Source: an uncultured Burkholderiales bacterium (GTDB lineage Bacteria; Pseudomonadota; Gammaproteobacteria; Burkholderiales; Burkholderiaceae_C). From it: DNA of 64,000 nt. Positions 51,034 to 59,587 of the stretch are shown piece by piece (position 1 is the first letter of the stretch; every line of letters begins with the position of its first letter). The notes beneath the pieces were generated by a model that was not told the DNA's origin, did no database searches, and was given only the letters and a program-made list of their open reading frames with translations. The translations under genes were made by a program, and so were the position numbers. The stretch is from positions 62,001-126,000 of the forward strand of contig CAIQBO010000020.1 in assembly GCA_903870145.1 (NCBI GenBank), given 5' to 3'.

Positions 51034-51537
51034 TCAGCCTTTTTTTCGTTGCATCCAGCGCGAGAGAAGCAAACGCGGGCTCCACTGCCGAGGATCGAGC
51101 ACAGGCAACTCAATCGCGTCAATCGCGTTTTTCACCACCAGCCCCAACTCGGTATCGCCTTGCATGGACAAGCGGCGACTGAAGAACAAGGTGTCTGGAT
51201 CTTGCTTGCGCTGAGCGAGCAACAAAAAGTCATGAGCGCTTGCACTGATCGTCAGGTCAGGCGCGTCTTGTGGTGCACTGGGCGCAAAGCGATCGCCAAC
51301 CCAAGTAAAGTCAAAAGCCACGCGTGCATCACGCACTTCAATGCGCATTTTTTTGTGCAGCAGCAAAGCTCGCACATCGGACAGCAGGTGGCGCGTGAGC
51401 GCTAAATTCAAGGCTGTGACGAACATCACCGAGCCCGGATACACAGGCAAACGCGACAGGAAGGCGCCGATCGGGCGAGGCAATATATTCTCGGATGAAT
51501 TGTGTGAATTGTTTGTAGGAGGGGAAGAGGAGTTCAT
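51034..51537 (-). CDS. ubiT: Ubiquinone biosynthesis accessory factor UbiT (SCP2 domain)
   Basis: A 167-residue protein with an SCP2 lipid-binding domain, related to E. coli YhbT/UbiT, which binds isoprenoid-quinone intermediates and is needed for ubiquinone synthesis without O2. Matches include [38 protein letters not shown] and [20 protein letters not shown], ending with [13 protein letters not shown]. The N-terminus is Ser/Asn-rich. ATG 51537 follows the hemolysin III gene by 5 bases; the open frame upstream is only a shadow of that gene. Together with UbiU and UbiV upstream it completes the O2-independent set. Confidence 0.88.
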   Translation of the reverse strand: MNSSSPPTNNSHNSSENILPRPIGAFLSRLPVYPGSVMFVTALNLALTRHLLSDVRALLLHKKMRIEVRDARVAFDFTWVGDRFAPSAPQDAPDLTISASAHDFLLLAQRKQDPDTLFFSRRLSMQGDTELGLVVKNAIDAIELPVLDPRQWSPRLLLSRWMQRKKG

Positions 51538-51542
51538 GTCAG

Positions 51543-52160
51543 TCAGGCCACAAAAAGCAGCACAGTGAAAAAGTGGCAGATGCTGCCGGCCAGTACAAAC
51601 AAGTGCCAAATGCCATGGCCATGGCGCACACGATGATCGGCGGCATAAAAAACAATGCCCAAGGTGTAGCAAGCGCCGCCGGCCAACAGCCCACCAAAGC
51701 CAGCAGGCGAGAGTGCGCGCCAAAGCGGCAGCAGGGCCACCAGCGCGAGCCACCCCATCAAGACGTACAAAACCATGGAGAAGGCGCGCGTGCGCTGTGT
51801 CAACCAAAGCTCTTGCACAATGCCCAGCAGGGCCAGACCCCAAATCACGCCAAACAAAGACCAGCCCCAAGCACCGCGCAGTGTGACCAGTGCAAAGGGC
51901 GTGTAGCTGCCGGCAATCAAGAGGTAAATGCTGCAGTGATCGAATTTTCGAAAGACTTTTTTGGCGCGTCCGCCCAAGCTGTGGTAGGCGCTCGAGCTGC
52001 TGTACAAAACAATCAGCATGGCGCCATAAATACTAAAGCTCACAATCTTCCAAGGGTCACCCAATTTTGAAGCTGTGACGACCAAGACAGCGGTGCCCAG
52101 CGCCGCCAGCACAGCACCCACCAAGTGGCTGATGCTGTTAAAGCGTTCACCGTAGATCAT
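51543..52160 (-). CDS. Hemolysin III/PAQR-family membrane protein (TrhA-like)
   Basis: A 205-residue protein with seven hydrophobic segments and the HlyIII/PAQR features YGERFNSISHLVGAVLAALG, SSSAYHSLGGRAKKVFRKFD HCSIYLLIAGSYTPF (Ser/His/Asp metal site, read in two pieces) and a C-terminal GHGIWHLFVLAGSICHFF with the other His ligands. Bacterial members have been linked to membrane energetics and lipid homeostasis; cytolysin activity of the name-giving member is not a safe guide. It lies inside the ubiquinone run, 6 bases after ubiV and 5 bases before ubiT, so co-expression with quinone synthesis is likely. Confidence 0.88.
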   Translation of the reverse strand: MIYGERFNSISHLVGAVLAALGTAVLVVTASKLGDPWKIVSFSIYGAMLIVLYSSSSAYHSLGGRAKKVFRKFDHCSIYLLIAGSYTPFALVTLRGAWGWSLFGVIWGLALLGIVQELWLTQRTRAFSMVLYVLMGWLALVALLPLWRALSPAGFGGLLAGGACYTLGIVFYAADHRVRHGHGIWHLFVLAGSICHFFTVLLFVA

Positions 52161-52166
52161 GTTGGC

Positions 52167-53060
52167 TTAAAGGCTTAAGGCCATCTCAAGGCCTGGTCGG
52201 CCGTGCCAATAACCGTTGCACGCTTGACCTGGCATGAGGGCTTGCATGTTGGCAATAGACGTTTGATTTTCGCAGCCAACTTGCCTGGCTGCATCAAATT
52301 GCGCAATGATCTGCGCCATGTGTTCGGATTGAGGACTCAAGCGCAGGACATCAACTTTCAAGGCCTGCAAGGAGGCCATGTCGCCCGCCAAATTGTAGAC
52401 ATGCTCTGATTGAGTTTGCGTGCCGTTGAGCACCAAAAATGCTTCTTGCTCACGTGTTTTGAGCAGCAAGCCATCCGGGTCTTTCAAGCAACTGAATTGG
52501 CAGTCGTCTTTGGGTAAATTGCAATGGCGTGCGGTAAAGCAGCGCGCAGAAAATGCCAAGGGCATGCGGCCATAGGCAAACACTTCAGTCTCTAATTGAG
52601 GCTCACGCCCAGCTTGCAAGATGGCCAGATCATTGGACTTCATCTCCAGCGGCATGACCCATCGGCTTGCGCCCAATTGCGTCATCCACTGCAATGAGGG
52701 CAGGTTGTACAAATTCAAATGTGGCCCGGCTACAAAGGGGTGTTTGCCCGCCAGACCTTGGACGGCGCCCATGTCGTTGGCCTCCACCTTGAACTGGCCG
52801 TTCTCACAAATTTTGTGCAACACACTCATATCGGCTGTTGACTCAATCAAAACTTGCGTTGAGAGCACGGCTTCTTTGCCGGCCGATTGGAGCATCTGCG
52901 CAATCTCCAGCCAATCGGCCAGGCGCAATTCATGGCGACGCGAACACACGGTTTCGCCCAAATAGACCACATCCAAGGGGGTGTTGGCCATGGCCTCGTA
53001 AAAAGCGAACACGGTTTCGCGGGGCCAGTAATACAGCAAGGGTCCAAGTGCAAGTTTCAT
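52167..53060 (-). CDS. ubiV: O2-independent ubiquinone hydroxylation protein UbiV
   Basis: A 297-residue peptidase-U32-family protein that with UbiU forms a [4Fe-4S] heterodimer for O2-independent hydroxylation of ubiquinone precursors in E. coli. The N-terminus [20 protein letters not shown] and [17 protein letters not shown] with the first cluster Cys match UbiV; the other three lie in [18 protein letters not shown] and [13 protein letters not shown] 53060 gives the family length (E. coli 292); the frame is open further upstream but that sequence is the end of ubiU. Five bases separate it from ubiU. Confidence 0.92.
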   Translation of the reverse strand: MKLALGPLLYYWPRETVFAFYEAMANTPLDVVYLGETVCSRRHELRLADWLEIAQMLQSAGKEAVLSTQVLIESTADMSVLHKICENGQFKVEANDMGAVQGLAGKHPFVAGPHLNLYNLPSLQWMTQLGASRWVMPLEMKSNDLAILQAGREPQLETEVFAYGRMPLAFSARCFTARHCNLPKDDCQFSCLKDPDGLLLKTREQEAFLVLNGTQTQSEHVYNLAGDMASLQALKVDVLRLSPQSEHMAQIIAQFDAARQVGCENQTSIANMQALMPGQACNGYWHGRPGLEMALSL

Positions 53061-53065
53061 GTGCT

Positions 53066-54127
53066 TTATTTCCAAGGCCGGTGGTAGGCGCCCAAGGTGT
53101 GCTGCTGGCCTTCGGCCACTTGGTCTAAGCTGGACATCCAAGCCGTTTTGGGGGCGTAGCGGTGCGGCATGGCCGTGCACGAATCAATGGCCTCGCGCCA
53201 GACTTGGGTGACCTGGGCCACGTAAGCGGGGCTGCGCTGTCGGCCTTCGATCTTGACGGCGCGAACGCCGATCTTCATCAACTGCGGCAGCAACTCCAAA
53301 GTGTTCAAACTGGTGGGCTCTTCAATGGCGTAGTAGTTGCGCTCTTCTTGCACATCAAAACGGCCTTTGCACAGGGTCGGGTAGCCAGCGTTTTCGCCGT
53401 TGGCATAGCGGTCAATCAGCACGCCGTTCAGACGCGACTCCAGCCCCTTGGGCGTTTCTTGCCAGCGCACCGCTTTGGCCGGTGAGCACACGCCGTGCGT
53501 GTTGGGCGACTCGCCTGTGACATACGACGACAGCGCACAGCGCCCCTCGACCATCACGCACAAACTGCCAAAACCAAAGACCTCAATCTCCACCGGTGTG
53601 CGGTCAATCACTTGGCGCACTTGCTCCATCGACAAGACGCGCGGCAAAATGGCCCGCACGATGCCAAACTGCGCTTGGTAAAAATTGATTGCTTGGGCGT
53701 TGGTGGCCGAGCCTTGGACCGACAAATGCAAACGCATGGCGGGGTGGTGTTGGGCGGCGTATTGCATCAAGCCGGGGTCGGCCAAGATCACAGCGTCCAC
53801 CCCCAGATCGACCGCTTTGTCCATGGCCGAGCGCCAAGGTGCAGGGTTGCTCGCTTGGGGGTAGGTGTTCAGCGCCATGAACACTTTGCAGCCGCTTTGG
53901 TGGGCGTGCCGGATGCCCGCAGCAATGGCCGCTTCGTCAAAGTTCAAGCCCGCAAAATTGCGCGCATTGGTGGCATCGCGCAACCCCAAATAGACGCAAT
54001 TGGCGCCGTTGTCCACAGCGGCTTTCAAGGCAGGCAGACTGCCAGCAGGGCAGACCAGTTCAAAAACAGGTGCACTCAAAACTGCCGCCTTTGCTTGCGC
54101 TGGGGCATTGGCGTTCATTGCATTCAT
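53066..54127 (-). CDS. ubiU: O2-independent ubiquinone hydroxylation protein UbiU
   Basis: Partner of UbiV, 353 residues, peptidase-U32 family. The start of the conserved part, [20 protein letters not shown], then [18 protein letters not shown], matches E. coli UbiU. Cluster Cys residues lie in [31 protein letters not shown] and [13 protein letters not shown] 54127 has AAAGGA 11 bases upstream; ATG 54118 is also possible, and either adds a 20-residue Ala-rich N-terminal extension absent from E. coli. It is the first gene of the minus-strand run, with an FNR-like site centred 88 bases before the ATG. Confidence 0.93.
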   Translation of the reverse strand: MNAMNANAPAQAKAAVLSAPVFELVCPAGSLPALKAAVDNGANCVYLGLRDATNARNFAGLNFDEAAIAAGIRHAHQSGCKVFMALNTYPQASNPAPWRSAMDKAVDLGVDAVILADPGLMQYAAQHHPAMRLHLSVQGSATNAQAINFYQAQFGIVRAILPRVLSMEQVRQVIDRTPVEIEVFGFGSLCVMVEGRCALSSYVTGESPNTHGVCSPAKAVRWQETPKGLESRLNGVLIDRYANGENAGYPTLCKGRFDVQEERNYYAIEEPTSLNTLELLPQLMKIGVRAVKIEGRQRSPAYVAQVTQVWREAIDSCTAMPHRYAPKTAWMSSLDQVAEGQQHTLGAYHRPWK

Positions 54128-54180
54128 AGGTGACAGATCCTTTGAGCGGCGCCCCAAATGGGGGCTGCTGCGAGTTCTGT

Positions 54181-54222
54181 ACCTTAAGGTCTGACACCCA
54201 TTTCAAACCTGATCTGGGTCAA
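54181..54222 (-). promoter_or_regulatory. FNR-like site and putative promoter of ubiU
   Basis: On the minus strand 54222-54209 reads TTGACCCAGATCAG, 8 of 10 defined positions of the FNR consensus TTGATnnnnATCAA. TAAGGT (54186-54181) would be a -10 giving a start near 54174, which puts the FNR-like site at -41.5, the usual activating position. E. coli ubiUV is known to be Fnr-dependent. The assignment here is inferred. Confidence 0.5.
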
Positions 54223-54231
54223 TAGACGGGC

Positions 54232-54273
54232 AAAAAATGGGCGCCAAGCCGCCCCGAAGAGCGACTTGGCGCC
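54232..54273 (-). terminator. Intrinsic terminator of the peptide-transporter operon
   Basis: GGCGCCAAG (54240-54248) pairs perfectly with CTTGGCGCC (54265-54273), loop 16 bases. On the minus strand the stem is followed by CA and six T residues (54237-54232). It lies 7 bases after the stop of the receptor gene and directly upstream of the ubiU promoter. Confidence 0.85.
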
Positions 54274-54279
54274 AAGCGC

Positions 54280-55812
54280 TTACTGCCAAGAAACGGCGGA
54301 CATATCGTTGGCAAAAATTGGAGAGCTGGCCCATAAACCCTTGAGCCCTTTTTTGTACACCGCCGTGTTGGTGGCATTGAACACAAACACATTGACCGCG
54401 TCGTTGGCAATCATGCGCTGCATGTCGCCAAACAATTGTGTGCGTTCTTTGGCCGATGTGGCCGCTGAATGTTTGGCCGTCAAATCACGAAAGGGCTTGC
54501 TGTCGTAGCCCCAGTAATACTGGGTGTTGGCGTAGGCCATGTAGTCCAGTGGTTCCACATGGTTGATCACGGTCAGATCAAAGTTGCCTTTGAAAGCGCC
54601 GCCCAACCACTGGGCCCATTCAACGTTTTCAATTTTGGCGTTGATGCCCACCTTGGCCAGTTGAGCGGCCAAAATTTCGCCACCCTTGCGTGCATAAGGC
54701 GGAGGCGGCAGCGTCAAAGTCACATTCAAAGGTGTTTGAACGCCGGCCTCTTTGAGCAGGGCCTTGGCTTTTTCAGGGTCATAGGCATACAGACCGCTTA
54801 GCTCGACATAGCCCGCATCGGTGGGTGCCATGTGGCTGCCAATGGGTTTGGCCAAACCTTCAAAGACGCCGTCGATGAAGGCTTTTTTGTCGATCGCATG
54901 CGACAGTGCTCGGCGCACACGCACATCGTCAAATGGTTTTTTCTTGTTGTTGATGGTCATGATGCCTTTGCCTGCTGTGCTGCCCATCTCCACCACAAAG
55001 CGTTTGTCGCTTTGAAATTGTTTCAAACTCTGGGGCGACTGAAAACGCGGCATGCCATCAATGTCGCCGGCCAACATGGCGGCAACTTGGGCCGAAGAGT
55101 CGTTGATGAAACGGAAGGTGACCTTCTTGATTTTGATGGCGGCGGGGTCACGAAAGCCATCCCATTTCGACAAAGTAACGGCGGAGCCTTTGGCCCAATT
55201 CTCGAGCTTGTAGGGGCCTGTGCCAACAGGTTTACTGGCTGCGCCGGCCGCTGTATTGGGGTGCAAAATCACTGCAGTGTTCTCGCCCATGCGGAATAAA
55301 AAATTACCATCGGGGTTGTTCAGCACCAGCACCACGGTGTGCGAGTCGGGTGTGGCGATGTGGCTGATGTTGTTGAACACGGCGCCTTTGGCTTTGTTTG
55401 TGCTTTTCTCTTCTTTGGCACGGTCAAAGCTGAACTTCACAGCCGAAGCATCAAAGGCTGAGCCGTCTTGAAATTTCACGCCTTTGCGCAGTTTGAAGGT
55501 GAAGGCTTTGCCGTCGGCGTCCATTTTCCAGCTCTCGGCCAGCAACGGCGTGATCGAGCCGTCCACATTGATTTTGGTCAGCCCTTCCAAAATGTTGTAG
55601 TGAACAATCTCGCCAATGGCAGCGGCCGGTGCTGTGGTCGGATCCAAACTGGTGGGCTCCAAAATCATGCCCAGCACCACCGTGTCTTTGCGCGCTTGCG
55701 CTTGGGCCGCTGTGGCCAACAAGGCCGACGAGGCTACTGCGGCCGTGGCCAACATGGCCAAACAGCACTGGCCCATCCAGCGCTTTGAATTCGTGAGATT
55801 GTCCAACTTCAT
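54280..55812 (-). CDS. Dipeptide/oligopeptide ABC transporter substrate-binding protein
   Basis: Periplasmic receptor of 510 residues, SBP_bac_5 family. A signal peptide is seen (RWMGQCCLAMLATAAVASSA, cleavage near ATAAQAQA). The mature protein has VVLGMILEPTSLDPTTAPAA, YNILEGLTKINVDGSITPLL, WKMDADGKAFTFKLRKGVKF and HAIDKKAFIDGVFEG, all typical of DppA/OppA-like receptors. ATG 55812 has AGAGGAG in front; an in-frame start 24 bases upstream would precede that site. It is the last gene of the minus-strand operon, 20 bases after the ATPase gene, and ends at a strong terminator. Confidence 0.93.
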   Translation of the reverse strand: MKLDNLTNSKRWMGQCCLAMLATAAVASSALLATAAQAQARKDTVVLGMILEPTSLDPTTAPAAAIGEIVHYNILEGLTKINVDGSITPLLAESWKMDADGKAFTFKLRKGVKFQDGSAFDASAVKFSFDRAKEEKSTNKAKGAVFNNISHIATPDSHTVVLVLNNPDGNFLFRMGENTAVILHPNTAAGAASKPVGTGPYKLENWAKGSAVTLSKWDGFRDPAAIKIKKVTFRFINDSSAQVAAMLAGDIDGMPRFQSPQSLKQFQSDKRFVVEMGSTAGKGIMTINNKKKPFDDVRVRRALSHAIDKKAFIDGVFEGLAKPIGSHMAPTDAGYVELSGLYAYDPEKAKALLKEAGVQTPLNVTLTLPPPPYARKGGEILAAQLAKVGINAKIENVEWAQWLGGAFKGNFDLTVINHVEPLDYMAYANTQYYWGYDSKPFRDLTAKHSAATSAKERTQLFGDMQRMIANDAVNVFVFNATNTAVYKKGLKGLWASSPIFANDMSAVSWQ

Positions 55813-55832
55813 GTTTTCTCCTCTGGTAAAAA

Positions 55833-56672
55833 TCAATGGTCTAGCCCTGGCACAGCAGCCAGCAAAGTTTGAGTGTAAGGGTGTTGGGGGTTATGGAAAA
55901 TAGCTTGTGAACTGCCTTGCTCCAGCACCCGCCCTGACTGCAATACGAGCACATCGTCGCACATCAAGTTGACTACGGCAAGGTCATGGCTGACAAACAG
56001 GTAACTCAGGCCGTGGCGCTCTTGCAGGTCCATCATCAAATTAAGAACTTGCGCCTGAACCGAAACATCCAGGGCGCTGACCGGTTCATCGGCCACGATC
56101 AAGGCGGGGCGCGTGATCAAGGCCCGGGCGATGGCGATTCTTTGGCGCTGCCCACCTGAGAATTCATGCGGGTATTTGTCCAAATCCGCAGTGCGCAGGC
56201 CCACCTCGCTCAAGGCCATTTCAGCTCGTTCGCGCAGTGCCAGGCGGCTCAGGCGCAAGCCAGAGCTCGGGTCGGCCAAGCTTTGCAGGGGTTCGGTCAC
56301 GATGGCGAGCACCTTTTGCCGTGGGTCGAGTGAGCCATAGGGGTCTTGAAACACCATTTGAAATGCACTGCGAGCAGCCCTGAGTTCATTGGAAGGCAGC
56401 AGGTTCAGGTCCATGCCGTTGAACAAAACTTGGCCTTCGCTGGGGCGCTCCAGCGCCATCACCAAACGCGCCAGCGTGGATTTGCCAGAGCCCGATTCAC
56501 CCACAACGCCCAAGCTTTTGCCGGCCTCCAAAGTAAAGCTGACATCGCTCAAAGCTTGAAGACTTGCGGGGGGGGTGAAGAGTGAATCGCGCGGTAAGGT
56601 AAAGCGCTTTCCAAGGTGGCGCACTTGCAAAAGCGCAGGCAAGGCAGGGGAGGTGGTTGCAGGCAAGCTCAC
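55833..56672 (-). CDS. Peptide ABC transporter ATPase, DppF/OppF family
   Basis: Nucleotide-binding subunit of 279 residues. Walker A is GVVGESGSGKSTLARLVMAL near 55-74, the signature FSGGQRQRIAIARAL near 170, Walker B ALIVADEPVSALDVSVQ, and a C-terminal NPQHPYTQTLLAAVPGLD typical of DppF. Its ATG overlaps the stop of the other ATPase gene by 4 bases. Confidence 0.94.
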   Translation of the reverse strand: MSLPATTSPALPALLQVRHLGKRFTLPRDSLFTPPASLQALSDVSFTLEAGKSLGVVGESGSGKSTLARLVMALERPSEGQVLFNGMDLNLLPSNELRAARSAFQMVFQDPYGSLDPRQKVLAIVTEPLQSLADPSSGLRLSRLALRERAEMALSEVGLRTADLDKYPHEFSGGQRQRIAIARALITRPALIVADEPVSALDVSVQAQVLNLMMDLQERHGLSYLFVSHDLAVVNLMCDDVLVLQSGRVLEQGSSQAIFHNPQHPYTQTLLAAVPGLDH

Positions 56673-57718
56673 GCAGCCGCTCCTGCGTCAACAGGCACCT
56701 GAGTGGGCGTGCAATTTTCGGTGATCTGCCAGCGCGGACAACTGACCTCATGCGGGTGCAGGCTGGCCACGCGAGGCGTGAGCAGTTCGGGGTTGGGCCG
56801 CGTGGGGTGGCAAACGGGTGCGCTGATGGGGCAGCGGTCAGCAAATGCGCAGCCTGTGGGCAAGTTCACCATCTCTGGCACGCTGCCAGCGATCGTTGCC
56901 AAGCGGCTGCCGCGGGCCATGCCCAAACGTGGGCGGGCGGCAAACAGGCCGCGTGTATAGGGGTGCGCTCTTTGCGCAAACAACTCCTCGGTGGCAGCGC
57001 TCTCGACCACCGAGCCACCATACATCACCATCACGCGCTCCACCTGCTCGCGCATCAAACCCAGGTCATGGCTGATCAGCAGCAAGCCCATGCCGTCTTC
57101 TGCAACGAGTTGCCTAATCAGAGCCAATACTTCTTTTTGTACCGTCACATCCAGCGCTGTGGTGGGCTCATCGGCAATCAACAAATCAGGACCACAGGCC
57201 AGTGCGATGGCGATCATCACGCGTTGGCGTTGACCACCCGAGAGTTGATGTGGATAGGCCTCTAAGCGCTCTGGAGCGCGGGGCAACTGCACACGCTCGA
57301 GCAAGGCCAGTGCATGCGCTTTGGCCACGCGCAAGTCCATGTTTTGGTGCAAACGCAGAGGCTCTGCAATTTGTTTCCAGATCGGATGCACGGGGTTCAG
57401 CGCAGTCATGGGCTCTTGAAAAATCATGGCCATGCGCGCGCCGCGCATTTGGCACATCTCAGACTCGGGCATGCCCACCAAAGAAGTGCCATTGAAGATC
57501 ATCGTGCCCGCAACTTGCGCCCGCTCTGGCAACAGACCCATGATGGCCAAAGCGGTCAGAGACTTGCCGCAACCACTCTCGCCAATCAAGCCCAAAGTCT
57601 GCCCGCGTTCCATGCGCAAATTCACCCCTCGCAAAGCTTGCACCCAACCGTGTGCAGTTTGAAGGGTGACGCGCAAATCGCGCACGTCCAGTAAGGGGGT
57701 GCAAGAGGGTGTGGACAT
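56669..57718 (-). CDS. Peptide ABC transporter ATPase, DppD/OppD family
   Basis: Nucleotide-binding subunit of 349 residues. Walker A is [20 protein letters not shown], the signature [15 protein letters not shown], Walker [17 protein letters not shown]. The C-terminal oligopeptide/dipeptide extension carries the Cys cluster motif [18 protein letters not shown] and EVSCPRWQ, expected to bind an iron-sulfur cluster in this subfamily. It starts 7 bases after the permease gene. Confidence 0.94.
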   Translation of the reverse strand: MSTPSCTPLLDVRDLRVTLQTAHGWVQALRGVNLRMERGQTLGLIGESGCGKSLTALAIMGLLPERAQVAGTMIFNGTSLVGMPESEMCQMRGARMAMIFQEPMTALNPVHPIWKQIAEPLRLHQNMDLRVAKAHALALLERVQLPRAPERLEAYPHQLSGGQRQRVMIAIALACGPDLLIADEPTTALDVTVQKEVLALIRQLVAEDGMGLLLISHDLGLMREQVERVMVMYGGSVVESAATEELFAQRAHPYTRGLFAARPRLGMARGSRLATIAGSVPEMVNLPTGCAFADRCPISAPVCHPTRPNPELLTPRVASLHPHEVSCPRWQITENCTPTQVPVDAGAAA

Positions 57719-57725
57719 GTGATCT

Positions 57726-58562
57726 TTAGCGTTGACGTGCCAAACGTGGGTCCATCAAATCGCGCAAGCCATCGCCCATCAAATTCAAGCCCAGCACTGC
57801 CAATGCAATGGCCACGCCCGGGTACACCGCCAGCATCGGGGCTTGGAACATTTGCGATTGCGCTTCGTTGAGCATGCGGCCCCAGCTGGGCTGGGGCGGC
57901 TGCGTTCCCAAGCCCAAATAAGACAGCGCCGCCTCGGCCAAAATGGCAATCGCAAACTGAACAGTGGCTTGCACGATCAGAACGCTGGCAATGTTGGGCA
58001 GCACATGCTCCAGTGTGATTTCAAATTGATTTTTACCGGCAGCGCGCGCTGCTGTGGTGAAGTCGCGTGACCAAATCGCATTGGCTGCGCCCCGGGTGAT
58101 GCGCGCAAACACCGGAATGTTGAAAATGCCAATGGCCACAATGCTCACCACCAAACCCGGCCCGTAAATCGAAGTCAACATGATGGCTGACAACAAAGCT
58201 GGAAATGCAAACGTGAAGTCGGCTGCGCGCATCACAAATTCTTCAACCCAGGCACCGCGCGCCGCCGCCAACAAACCCAAGGGCACCCCTACGCCAAGGC
58301 CAATGCCCACCGCAATAAATCCCACCAGCAATGAGCTTTGACTGCCCACCAACAGCAGGCTGGCAATGTCGCGTCCCAGGCTGTCAGTGCCAAACCAATG
58401 GGCGCTGCTGGGCGCTGCCAATTTGTTGGGAATATCGATCTCAGCCACCGGATAAGGGGTGCCAAAAAGTGACAAGATCGCACAGGCCACCATCAGCAAA
58501 ACCATGATGCCGCCAATCACAAAGCTGGGGTGGCGCAAAGCGCGCTGAACATTCAAAGTCAT
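57726..58562 (-). CDS. Peptide ABC transporter permease, DppC family
   Basis: Inner-membrane permease of 278 residues with six hydrophobic segments. Features: N-terminal RHPSFVIGGIMVLLMVACAI, periplasmic WFGTDSLGRDIASLLLVGSQ, and the coupling loop AARAAGKNQFEITLEHVLPN (EAA-type). A start 4 bases after the DppB-type gene makes coupled translation likely. Confidence 0.93.
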   Translation of the reverse strand: MTLNVQRALRHPSFVIGGIMVLLMVACAILSLFGTPYPVAEIDIPNKLAAPSSAHWFGTDSLGRDIASLLLVGSQSSLLVGFIAVGIGLGVGVPLGLLAAARGAWVEEFVMRAADFTFAFPALLSAIMLTSIYGPGLVVSIVAIGIFNIPVFARITRGAANAIWSRDFTTAARAAGKNQFEITLEHVLPNIASVLIVQATVQFAIAILAEAALSYLGLGTQPPQPSWGRMLNEAQSQMFQAPMLAVYPGVAIALAVLGLNLMGDGLRDLMDPRLARQR

Positions 58563-58566
58563 GCGT

Positions 58567-59544
58567 CTATGGCCCTGGCGCAGTGCGTGCGCTATTTTTC
58601 AGGCGCGGGTCGATCCATGCATACAGCAGATCGATGACAAAGTTAATCAAGATCACCAGCGCTGACAAGAGCATCACCACATCGCGCACCACGATCAAAT
58701 CACGGTTGGCAATGGCTTGAAAAATCAAACGCCCAATGCCGGGCAACACAAACACGTTTTCAATCACGATGGCGCTGGTGATCAGGTTGCCAAACTGCAA
58801 GCCCATGACCGTGATCACGGTGATCATGGCGTTGCGCAGCACATGGCCCCACAGCACTTGGCGCTTGGACAAGCCCTTGGCCCTTGCCGTTCGCACATAG
58901 TCCTCACGCAGGCTGTCCAAAATGGCCGAGCGCGTGACGCGCGCCAAAATCGCAGTCTGAACTGCAGCCAAGGCGGCGGCTGGTAAAAGCAGCGCCTGAA
59001 TGCCGCTCCACACCCCCCCGCCAGCTTCCTCAGACCAGCCCGGAAAGCCGCCCGCACTGACCCATTGCAAATGCACCGCAAACAAAAGGATCAATAAAAT
59101 AGCGAGCCAAAAATTAGGCACTGCCAACCCCAGTTGACTCAATGTCATCACGCCCACATCGCCCGCTCGGTTTTGCTGAGAGGCTGCATAAATACCCAAG
59201 CTCAAAGCCATGGCCACCGTCAAGCCCATGGCCATGACTGCCAATGGCAAGCTCACTTGCAAGCGCTCTGCCATCAATTCGGCGGTGGGAGTGTCGTAGG
59301 AAATGCTCATGCCCGTTTGACCGTGGAGCATGTCGCCTGTCCACTTCAAATAACGACTCAAAGCGGGTTGGTTCAAGCCCAGTTTTTCTTCCATCGCTGC
59401 CAAAGAGTCGGCGGTGGCGGTCTCGCCCAAAATCACTTGAGCGGCATTGCCTGGCAGCAGTTCAAGCACAGCAAAGACAATCAGCGAGGTCACCGCCAAG
59501 GTCATTAAAAAAACGCCAAATTTTTTGAGGATAAATAGTGGCAC
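58567..59544 (-). CDS. Peptide ABC transporter permease, DppB family
   Basis: First gene of the operon: a permease of 325 residues with six main hydrophobic segments, N-terminal FILKKFGVFLMTLAVTSLIV, the DppB-type periplasmic LGLNQPALSRYLKWTGDMLH, and the coupling loop VRTARAKGLSKRQVLWGHVL. The start is GTG 59544 with AGGA 6 bases upstream. The divergent aminopeptidase gene begins 44 bases away, so both promoters must lie in or overlap this short gap. Confidence 0.93.
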   Translation of the reverse strand: MPLFILKKFGVFLMTLAVTSLIVFAVLELLPGNAAQVILGETATADSLAAMEEKLGLNQPALSRYLKWTGDMLHGQTGMSISYDTPTAELMAERLQVSLPLAVMAMGLTVAMALSLGIYAASQQNRAGDVGVMTLSQLGLAVPNFWLAILLILLFAVHLQWVSAGGFPGWSEEAGGGVWSGIQALLLPAAALAAVQTAILARVTRSAILDSLREDYVRTARAKGLSKRQVLWGHVLRNAMITVITVMGLQFGNLITSAIVIENVFVLPGIGRLIFQAIANRDLIVVRDVVMLLSALVILINFVIDLLYAWIDPRLKNSARTAPGP

Positions 59545-59587
59545 GCGGTATCCTAGGACTCACGACTGTCTGGGCATGGAGGATCAA

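Noticed and set aside
51538..51870. Upstream extension of ubiT
   Set aside because: This frame lies within the hemolysin III gene in another frame; UbiT similarity begins only after ATG 51537.
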